Assembly (NCBI GenBank): GCA_003024175.1
Contig: MDYQ01000045.1
Span: 126,001 to 140,374 of the forward strand
DNA from: Planoprotostelium fungivorum
Lineage: Eukaryota > Evosea > Variosea > Cavosteliida > Cavosteliaceae
Reading direction: 5' to 3'
DNA length: 14,374 nt
The position numbers and the translations under genes were made by a program. Numbering within the stretch: the first letter of the stretch is position 1; every line of letters starts with the position of its first letter. Below the pieces are notes generated by a model. It was given only the letters and a program-made list of their open reading frames with translations, had not been told where the DNA came from and ran no database searches. This document shows positions 1 to 7,422 of the stretch, piece by piece.

Positions 1-1318
1 GTCATCACTAACGAACTACCGTACACGATGCACGGATTGGCGCTGGTACCGATCACATTCGAATAATACTCGGTTGCCTCGGCAACCGTGGGACCGACGC
101 TGTGGGACGCTATGGATTGTGAATGACGTCATATGACGTCATCGGCTCACCTGCACCACCCGAATTCGAATTGCAGAGGACGAAAGTCGAGTTGTAGAGC
201 GACAGACTGTAAGCGTAAACTGCACCACCAGAGATGGATGCAGAATTTCCGGTGAAATTGGAAGAAGAGTCTGTGAAGATTCAGAGAAATTTCTGCGTCG
301 ACACGTACCAGTGATGTAACCCGTGGTGTGTAAGGCGCCTCCGCTGTTTATCGCCCTGTTATTTAGAAACGTACAACCTTGGGTCGTGATGTTCCCGCCA
401 AAACTAGCTGATACCGTGATGAGTGAGATAGATTTCAGAGAAAACTCACTCGCTGCACCACCAGATTTTCCAGTGTTGTTGTAGAAGGTGACGCGGTTGA
501 GTTGTAGATTGAGGGTGGCCGATAAGGCAGAGGTAGAGGTGGAAGAGAAATCAGCGACGCTGCCTCCCACCATGATGAGAGGACCGGAAGAGGAGACGGA
601 AGTTGATCTCATTTGAGTGTCGATGATCGAGGCCGAAGCGGTGGACAGAGTGGAACCGATGAAAGTGGACGATGAGATGGATAAACTGCAAGATGAAGAG
701 ATGATGTGACGGGAAAAGTTGGAGCCCGAGATGTTCAAGTCTGCATTGGAAATGAGACATGTGAGAGGTGCATCGTGAAGAAGGGACTCACTGTTGCAGG
801 AAGGAGATGCAGATGTGGTAGATAGAAAGGTAGAGTCTTGGATGTAAACTGAACCAATCGATCTGAGTGTAATGCTCGTATTGGAGAAGCTACTCGATGT
901 GATGGATACATTTGTAGAATTTACAGAAAGGGAACTCGCTTGATAGTTCAATCCGTTCAGAGTCACCTGTTCTCATTTAAAATGTGCGGATGATGATTGT
1001 TCGTCACCTGAGAGATAGCAGGGAGAGACAGACTGCCTGATATGGTCACCCCCGACGCACTCAAGATCGTCAATGATGTAATTGGAGCGGCTTTGTTTGG
1101 GACTGAAAATGCGAAATCGATCGCAGATGATTCCATAAACGTCACAGAAGAATCCGTGCAGTTCGAAGCCAATATCGTGTTCCACGCTGGTTCTCTTAGA
1201 TCGTGATGGTGTCCAATTCTTCACCTGTGGATAGAGCGGTTCCTTTCATAACCGTCTGCTCACAAGAGGCAGCGATAGATAGAGCGATCCAGTAGCATAA
1301 GAAGAGGAGTCTCATCAT
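1..1318 (-). CDS. Secreted beta-helix (Pmp-like GGA/FxxN repeat) protein, 3' end outside the window
   Basis: The start ATG at 1316-1318 (or 1313-1315) opens a signal peptide, MMRLLFLCYWIALSIAASC. Exons read on the minus strand are 1225-1318, 1008-1192, 309-966, 151-270 and 1-109, separated by GT-AG introns of 32, 41, 38 and 41 nt; all phases agree, giving about 388 residues before the left edge. The protein is rich in Ser, Thr, Ile and Val. Its last third repeats the motif pair of polymorphic-membrane-protein-type beta-helices: FYNN...SGGAA, FLNN...SGGAL and FTGN...SGGAV. Family knowledge: such right-handed parallel beta-helix (pectin-lyase-like) repeats occur in secreted and surface proteins of amoebae and other protists, with no single enzymatic role. 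I see no catalytic signature. The likely location is the cell surface or outside the cell. A C-terminal anchor would lie beyond the window. The fold call is fairly firm; the function is unknown. Confidence 0.75.
110..150 (-). repeat. Intron with a 20-bp perfect palindrome made of two TGACGTCA octamers
   Basis: This 41-nt intron of the beta-helix gene starts GTGAGC and ends CCATAG. Positions 123-142 read ATGACGTCATATGACGTCAT, which equals its own reverse complement. Related double palindromes sit in introns at 5596-5643 and 7809-7850. In RNA the two octamers can pair into a short hairpin; in DNA each octamer is a CRE-type bZIP site. Which of these matters, if either, is unknown. Confidence 0.8.
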
Positions 1319-2048
1319 CTCTTTCGTTACCCGCTGCCAGAGAGAATGAGAAGACAACAACCATGTCAGCTGCGGCCGCCTTTCACCCCTAAGGTCCTTT
1401 CTCAGGAAGTATAAATAAAATCTCCAAGGTTCTCCGTTGCAACTTTGCACCGGTTTACTCCTGGATCAAAGTTGTACACGTACTATCAGAGGCATCACAC
1501 ACGCTTTGTAGGTGTGATGCTGGCTGATCATGTGATGGCAGATCATCATGAAAGACACCGCGGATGCTTCCATATCGTTTCTACGGAGTTTCATGTTCCA
1601 ACCAACGTTCTGTCGACATCTTCACTCGAAATAACCACTACAGGGTTATCAGTGGTTCAGACCGTTTCGATGTTGCTGCGATACAGCCTTAGATCGATCT
1701 ATATCGACTTATGCATCAATCGCTCTACGGAACGTTTTTATTTACACCGGAAAACTTTCCTTGCATGGTTGTGGAGGAATGGTTCCGGTGCATGAGGGTC
1801 GCAGAGCTTTAAGTGTCACTGGTGTCTTTCTTTGTTATAGTAGAGGATGCCCTGGTGTCTGATTCATTTGAATGTTCAGGTAATAGACAGCTACATGGTG
1901 TGAGTCGTGCTTCTGCTGCAGACGAAGAAGCCTCATCGCTGTGAGATACTAAACCCTAGTGTCATTATTGGGCATTACCTCTGAGCGTTGGCTGTTTGTA
2001 GATTCGTCTGCTGAAATTTTCCCGCTTGCAATCTCCTCCATCTTGGAA
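1319..2048. other. Intergenic region between two divergent genes
   Basis: This 730-nt stretch separates the ATG of the minus-strand beta-helix gene from the ATG of the plus-strand CH-GAS2 gene and should hold both promoters. A TATA-like AT-rich patch (TATAAATAAAA) lies near 1410-1420. A 7-bp inverted repeat (AACCACT / AGTGGTT, 11-nt loop) lies at 1633-1657. The open frame at 1445-1795 lacks an ATG start, has no recognisable protein pattern and is probably chance. I recognise no gene here. Confidence 0.5.
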
Positions 2049-3853
2049 ATGGCAGGGATGGAACTACAGAAGAAGGGAAGTCGGAACAGTCTGGTCATAA
2101 GAAGCAGACAGAACAGTTTCACGAATCTCAAAGATAAAGCGGCAGAGAGAGGTCCTCCAATCTCCATATTCTGTGGAAGGTGAAACCGCATGCTGACATA
2201 TCCTCGCTCATCATCTTCAGAGCATGGCAAGTCACCATGTGGCTCGAAGATCTCTTCGAGATCAAACTGATCGAAGAGGAGTTTCAACCCATGCAATTGG
2301 CTCAGTTCCTTTACAACGGAGTGAGTCCAGCATCTCATTTGGTCCATCAATGTCGAGATTATGCGATCACATCACATGATCTGACGATGAGAAAAGGAGA
2401 AGCTTTGCGCCCTGATCAACATGATCATCCCCGACATCATTCCCGTCTACGACATTGGTAAAAACAAGACGAAGAACATCATCAACAACATCAATCTCTT
2501 CCTGAAGGCCTGCTCTCAACACCGTACGATCTCATTCCTCTCAACTGCATCTCAACTGCATCTCATCTGTCATCTGCACATCTGATCGTCAATAGTGGAG
2601 CTCACAGAGGAGGATCTATTCACTCTGCCCGATCTGTACGAACTATTGGATTTCAAGAGCGTTGTAGATTGTCTATTCCACATCGATCGTGTGGCAGGTG
2701 AGTTTGATTCAGCGTATCGTCTGATCAGAATGCAGCGGAAAAATTCGATTTTGACAAGCGAATACCACCACTGAAGAGTCAAATCGAACAGCCAAAAGAG
2801 GTGAGAGGATGTTGAGATGTATGACTGAGATGTTTCAGGTCAAAGTACACAAGATATCGGTAGGGAACTACATGTTTGGTGAAATGAAGGTGCACATCAA
2901 AGCCATCAACGGTAAATTGTCCGGTGAGATCTCCCGCCGAATTCAAATTTCAAATTGACGCCGCGGCAGTTCGAGTGGGTGGTGGTTGGATGTACTTGGA
3001 AGATTTCCTCTTGAAGCACAACAGCAAGATAGACATCGAGATGATCAAGAAGGATGTCTTAGGTAATTGTACGACATCGTCAGATGTAGACACTGATGCC
3101 ACGTCAGGCCCACAGTATGTCAGCCCTTGTGTACCACCCAGGGGAAAAGTCAACATACCCACGACAAACGGAAAGGCCGTGGCTGGAAAGGTGAATTTCG
3201 AATTTCAAATCTCTTTATCGAGCGGGAACAGCAGTTGCTCGTGACGGCACCCAATCAGTCCAACCAACAGAGCTCTCCCAGAAGCAGAATCCCCTCTTTC
3301 TCCAAAGTGATTCTTTTTCGAGTCGAAATCTCGTTCAAATTTCTTTCAGGTACCCTCTTCTGGTTACGGCTCACCCTCTCCACTGGCACTCAATCGAAGT
3401 GAATTTTCACCGACTTTTATCTGTCTCACCCTCTCAGCCGTATCTGAGCCCGTCATCTCGAGCAAGAACAAGACCAACGGCGGTAGAGTCTCCTCCACAT
3501 CATCATCACCTCGCATGACTTCATCACCGTCATCATCCAGACAAACGAATGGAAAGACAACACCGACACCCAGAACATCCACTCCAACCGTAAAGACAAC
3601 AGCTACACCTGCCGTTAAGACGACAACTCCAGCCTCTAAGACAACGACCACACCAAAGACTTTATCTCGCGTGGCATCTCTGAAGACACACACACCCTCT
3701 TCGAGTAACATCCTCTCCCCCGTGAAGAGTCAACTCAGCCCCAACAAGTCACCCCTCCGTAACGTCTCACCCAGAGTCGACACGAGGAGGACCCCCAACA
3801 ACAACTCTACGACAAAGACGACACCCTTAGCGAGCAGTAAGGGGATAAAATGA
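2049..3853 (+). CDS. CH-GAS2 domain cytoskeletal crosslinker (GAS2-like)
   Basis: Ten exons: 2049-2179, 2221-2320, 2397-2523, 2596-2697, 2736-2800, 2839-2923, 2970-3190, 3232 or 3235-3306, 3350-3398 and 3438-3853. This gives about 456 residues, with all junctions in phase and GT-AG. Residues from about 44 to 153 form a calponin-homology domain (AWQVTMWLEDLFEIKL, LCALINMIIPDIIPVYDI, NNINLFLKAC, DLFTLPDLYE, VVDCLFHIDRVA). It is followed by a GAS2/GAR domain with the signature VRVGGGWMYLEDFLLKH. The last third is a basic, Ser/Thr/Pro/Lys-rich disordered tail with repeated TP and KTT motifs. Family knowledge: the CH domain binds actin and GAR binds microtubules, so these proteins link the two networks; the tail often contacts microtubules or EB proteins. 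The N-terminal 43 residues are unassigned. The start is the first ATG in frame; ATG at 2058 is an alternative. The intron at 3399-3437 is 39 nt without a stop and could be coding. Confidence 0.85.
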
Positions 3854-4056
3854 TATCCTATACATTCACTTCGTTATCATCTATGTTATTACGTGATAAG
3901 AGAGGCAATTTTACATCATTGCATTCATTTTCTGTGTCTATTATATTTTTATATTATTATGTTATCATGTAATTATGTTATTATCTTGTTATGTTATCAT
4001 GTTATCATGTTATGTATGTGACAAGAAGAAGAGAAGCTCTCGTTCCAATTTTACAT
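3854..4056. repeat. AT-rich spacer between convergent genes with imperfect TTATGTTATCATG repeats
   Basis: This 203-nt spacer separates the stop codons of the convergent CH-GAS2 and LOV-RasGAP genes. From about 3939 to 4015 it is very AT-rich and repeats units such as ATGTTATC and TTATCATG. I see no exact AATAAA in either orientation. It must hold both polyadenylation regions, so a bidirectional 3' end element is plausible but is inference. Confidence 0.6.
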
Positions 4057-6781
4057 TCAGATGTTACTATTGCTCGAATCGACGCGAAGTGCCGTAACGG
4101 CGGCACTGAGTTTGGCATCGACATCGTCCAAGGCCGGTGGTGTGAAGCTGACACGAACCACTTGTCTGTACGTCTCCAGCGTCGTCTCGTCGGTCAATCG
4201 TCTCATGTAGTCCAACAGCTTGGGTCTTGCCGTCTGAATGAAGGCGTTGATTCGCTGAGAGGAAGCGGTCTCTTCTGGGTAGTCGCTGTTGTTGCACACC
4301 TTCTGGAAGAGAACGGAGAATTGGCGGAGGCTCTTGGATTGTTCCTCCGATAGGATACCTGTGATGAGTGAGATTGATGTGATGTTGATGTTGATGATGT
4401 TGATGATGTTGATGTTGATGTTGATGATGTTGATGTTGATGTTGATGTGATGATATGATGATGTGACGTGATGATGATGATGATAGATGTCTCCTTACCA
4501 ACCATGGCATCGAATTGAGAAGGATCAACAAAGGCAGGAACGAGATAGCGCAGAGCACAGACGATCAACCCCATCTCCTGCGGCTCACAATCCACCTTGG
4601 TCGATTCATCGAGAGCGGCAATGATGGCAGACATCACATCCCTCACGGATCTACACAGAGTCAACCCTCTGATGTCGTATCGAGATGGACTGTACTCACA
4701 GTGGACACATATGTACAGAATCACACAGTCGATCGATGAGACTCTGGCAGGTGGCAATCATCCACTGTGTGTATTCCAATTGATCGTCACCGTTCAACGA
4801 TTTGACGTCCTGTTCTGTTCAGTTTGTTGTCTCTTGATTTCATTCGATGGTGGTGATGTTGTTGTGATGATGATGTTGTGATGATGGTGTGATGATAGTG
4901 TGATGTTGTGAATCGATGATGAATCACCTTCGTGTAGTTCTGTTGCTTAGCCAGCACGGCCTTCATGGTGGGCTGCATGACATACCACAGATATCTCACC
5001 CCCGGTTCAGATCTGACGACCAACGTCATCAGCCTCGTCGCCATCGATTGGGATCTCATGAACTCGTTGATGTTGGCTGTGACGTCATCGTTACCAATCG
5101 TCACGTCATCATTCACGCACCGATGCGATTGATCTCGAAGGTTGTAGCCCACTGCATGATGTCTTTCATTCTGCCCCTGCCGTCGAATAGTGTGTAGAGG
5201 ATGCCGGTCAATTCGGCCGAATCGTTGCTTCCTTCTAATTTCATGACTTCGGTGAAGGTGCTCTGATTCAATAGGAACATGGAAGAAGAGAACTGGTTTT
5301 CATCAGATTCGAACTGAGTTGGTTGTAAGAGGTGGTCGTGATAGATGATCTCATCATCGCCATCACCACCATGTGATGATGATGACGATCGCGATCGATG
5401 ATGATGACACGGAAGTTCGATGAAAAGTGAATGTTTCACCTGAGCACCCCCGTTGTTGTTGAATAGATCTAAAGCATTTCCTCCACTGAGAGAACTCTGT
5501 GATGAAGTTGCAGAGGCAGACATACTCTCCTCTAAACTGTGCTTCTCATTCGAATGTGACGTCCTCGTCAGAAAGACCACCACGGTTCCGTGGGCCTTCC
5601 TTCATGACGTCAGATGACGTCATCACCATCTACAACGCCTCACTGTAATCTCTTGCTCCAGGTCGTGCTGGACAAGGGAGAAGAATCGGACGCCAGCCGC
5701 ATTGTAAATTCCCACTTGTGCTCTCTCTTCAACGTCTTGTGGAATTTGTTCAAGGGTGTCTTTCTGCTGACGGTGTAGATCTGTGCTTTTCCGTCCAAAT
5801 AACATTTGATGGCGATCGTGTCTGCATTGCTGATCTCCTTCTTCGATTGAGAAGCAGAAGGTTCGAGAGCCTTTCCGGTGATGAGCTCTCGCTTCTGGTG
5901 TACCTGGATCCAAGGTTTAGAAGGGAGGGAAGGGGGAAAACTCACGTAGATTTCGATCTCGCTCTCGGTCATACCAAACTCCCTGAGTTGGGCGTCTGTG
6001 ATCTCTACGATCTTTTTTCCCGGAATATTCTTCTGCATGAAAACCTTTGAAAAATCTCCCAAGTCAATTTTGACTAGCCACCCTCCTACTTCAGCAGGGC
6101 TCCACTGTTGCCAGTATCTAAAACGCTTCATTCATACGAAACTTCTACTACTGACCTGCCGGGCTGCTTGAGGACGGTGACATCGTTTTGGACGGCGATG
6201 AAATGTGTGATGATCTTTCTGTCTCTCGACCACACGGGTAAGATCTTAAAGTTGTTCCAGAAAGCGACACCATCTTTACGGTAGTTGAGGAGTTCGACAT
6301 CGACGGGCTTGCCGGCCTCGATGGACTTTTTAATGTTGGTGACTGCCTCTCTGTTCGTGGCAGGACCTTGGAGGAATCTGTCGAGGTTCAATGACGAAAC
6401 TGTTTCGAATGGAGGAGTGGATCCGGATGTCTCATTTTTTACCTGCAATTGTGGCCCACGATCTCGTCTCTCGGGAAGAGAGTCATACGTTCGAACTCAT
6501 CGTTGACCCAGATCTGATCCGTGTCAGTGATACCGTGCGGGTGTTCGACTCACGATGGGATTATCTTCTAATGAATTGTCCGTAACAGTGCAAGAGTGGG
6601 CTCCCTCTTCCAAGGAGGGATACTGTTCGTAAGCCCTATTCTGAACGTCCAATAACACCAATTCTAATCATAGTCACATCACAGCTCCATCCATTGTCTC
6701 ACCGAAGTGGGTGGAATAGATGGCGGCTCCCTTTGCATCTTTCACTTGTCTGATTCGGTCCACCGATATCTTCTGTCCCAT
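4057..6781 (-). CDS. LOV photoreceptor-SAM-Ubl-RasGAP fusion protein
   Basis: Exons on the minus strand: 6703-6781, 6554-6663, 6443-6513, 6156-6377, 5946-6117, 5644-5903, 5121-5595 (or to 5599), 4928-5076, 4700-4809, 4499-4668 and 4057-4358, about 665-707 residues. It starts MGQKIS, an N-myristoylation pattern. The LOV domain spans residues ~53-154: the adduct Cys86 in HNCRFLQ, the flavin-contact residues Asn118 and Asn128 and Gln150 of FIAVQNDVT are all present. The SAM domain is at ~163-215 (WSPAEVGGWLVKIDL). Next come a ubiquitin-like segment, a Ser-rich linker and RasGAP. RasGAP keeps the arginine finger (NEFMRSQSMATR, Arg ~472) and the LRYLVPAFVDP form of FLRxxxPAxxxP. Family knowledge: LOV binds FMN and senses blue light; RasGAP speeds GTP hydrolysis by Ras. 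Inference: light controls Ras inactivation at a membrane. Two oddities: the frame breaks or changes inside exon 5644-5903, and 5314-5439 (126 nt, open) may be an intron or coding. Confidence 0.8.
4359..4498 (-). repeat. Long intron built of TGATGT/GATGTT microsatellite repeats
   Basis: This 140-nt intron of the LOV-RasGAP gene is among the longest in the window. On the plus strand it consists mostly of GATGTT, GATGAT and TGATG repeats from about 4373 to 4485. It splits the codon after FDAMV, and the frame continues with GILSEEQ. The repeat explains the His- and Ser-rich open frames seen here in other frames. Confidence 0.85.
4810..4927 (-). repeat. Second TGATGT-rich intron in the same gene
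   Basis: This 118-nt intron lies inside the RasGAP domain, between NYTK and DVKSLNGDD. Most of 4845-4920 is TGATG/TGTTG repeat, like the intron at 4359-4498. Either acceptor AACAG within the run AACAGAACAG is possible by eye, but only the one at 4810 keeps the RasGAP frame open. Confidence 0.75.
5077..5120 (-). repeat. Intron with one TGACGTCA octamer and one near copy
   Basis: This 44-nt intron directly precedes the RasGAP arginine-finger exon (frame INRI | ANINEFMR). It contains GATGACGTCA at its 3' end (octamer at 5080-5087) and the near copy GATGACGTGA about 20 nt away. It is a degenerate relative of the double palindromes at 123-142, 5604-5623 and 7813-7832. Confidence 0.7.
5596..5643 (-). 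repeat. Intron with TGACGTCA double palindrome, similar to the GH5 intron at 7809-7850
   Basis: This intron, 48 nt (or 44 nt if it ends at 5600), carries two TGACGTCA octamers (5606-5613 and 5616-5623) separated by two bases. On the minus strand the palindrome is preceded by GTTGTAGATGG. The GH5 intron 2.2 kb away has GTTGTAGACGGAC followed by the same palindrome. The match covers about 32 nt with few differences, although the host genes are unrelated. Confidence 0.8.
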
Positions 6782-6800
6782 CTCTTCACGATGATGGTGA

Positions 6801-6810
6801 TCTTTTTATA
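6801..6810 (-). promoter_or_regulatory. TATA-like box just upstream of the LOV-RasGAP start codon
   Basis: On the minus strand this reads TATAAAAAGA and lies only 20-29 nt before the start ATG at 6779-6781. If it is a true TATA box, transcription would begin almost at the ATG, giving a very short 5' leader. No other in-frame ATG occurs before residue 73, inside the LOV domain. It may also be chance. Confidence 0.35.
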
Positions 6811-7401
6811 GTGGGTCTCTTATCTGCACTGGCCGCGGCATCGATATCCAGTTCTCTACGAAATCTATACATCCAACGGTTCCCTGACGCATGAGACGAA
6901 AAAAGAAGGCGCAATATAAAAATTTTATGTCAACTGACACCCAACTTACTTCTAAAGGTGCTCCCTTTTTCACCACGCGTGACTAGTCTTTAGAACGTGA
7001 GGGGAATTTAGGTCAGATTTTACTTTTGGGGTTGTCGAGCTACGTTCGAGGTGTGGGTGTTGTCATGGTGAATCGTTGTACAACGGAGGGGCCGAGGCAT
7101 TCGGGCGAACTATCCATCTCAGGGAGAATGGAACACGACCTTTACGGCGGCGCAGTTTTACGCTGGCAGGGTGATTGGCAGGAGCTCGGGCGTACAATTG
7201 TCCTTGGTAATTCGTGATAGAGGAGGAGACGTGATGTCACCTCCAAGAGTTCACCAAGCTTTCCACCCGTGTTCCAAATGTTGGCGTGACATGCGGCTTG
7301 CACACATCAGTTCCCAATGTCATCTCCGCACGATGATGTCGCTGTTTGTCTTCAACGCGAGGATCGATGAGACGATGCTGATGTGTTCTCTTTTGAGAAG
7401 T

Positions 7402-7407
7402 TTTATT
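7402..7407 (-). terminator. AATAAA polyadenylation signal of the GH5 gene
   Basis: On the minus strand AATAAA starts 16 nt after the GH5 stop codon (7423-7425), embedded in TGAAATAAAAC. The position suits a compact 3' UTR. Confidence 0.55.
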
Positions 7408-7422
7408 TCAAGTGACAACAGA

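Larger units (their letters stand above)
6782..7422. other. Intergenic region upstream of LOV-RasGAP and downstream of GH5
   Basis: This 641-nt stretch lies between two minus-strand genes. It should contain the 3' UTR of the GH5 gene and the promoter of the LOV-RasGAP gene. Open frames at 7026-7217 and 7171-7602 on the plus strand have no recognisable protein pattern, and the second overlaps GH5 exons in antisense. I recognise no additional gene, repeat or RNA in it. Confidence 0.45.

Noticed and set aside
1633-1657. Hairpin AACCACT / AGTGGTT as a terminator or RNA element
   Set aside because: It is a 7-bp stem in a non-coding region of a eukaryotic genome with no context; this is within chance for 14 kb.
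1445-1795. 116-codon plus-strand open frame in the divergent intergenic region
   Set aside because: It has no ATG start, no recognisable motif and no splice-compatible partners; it looks like a chance frame.
4373-4485. CRISPR-like or satellite array
   Set aside because: The units are simple 6-nt repeats without spacers, within a spliceosomal intron of a eukaryotic gene.
4203-4757. Ser/Thr/His repeat protein on the minus strand
   Set aside because: It is a read-through of the TGATGT microsatellite intron (4359-4498) joined to true RasGAP exons.
6128-6448. LOV domain lacking its cysteine (LNLDRFLQ)
   Set aside because: Those residues come from the intron 6378-6442; splicing restores HNCRFLQ.
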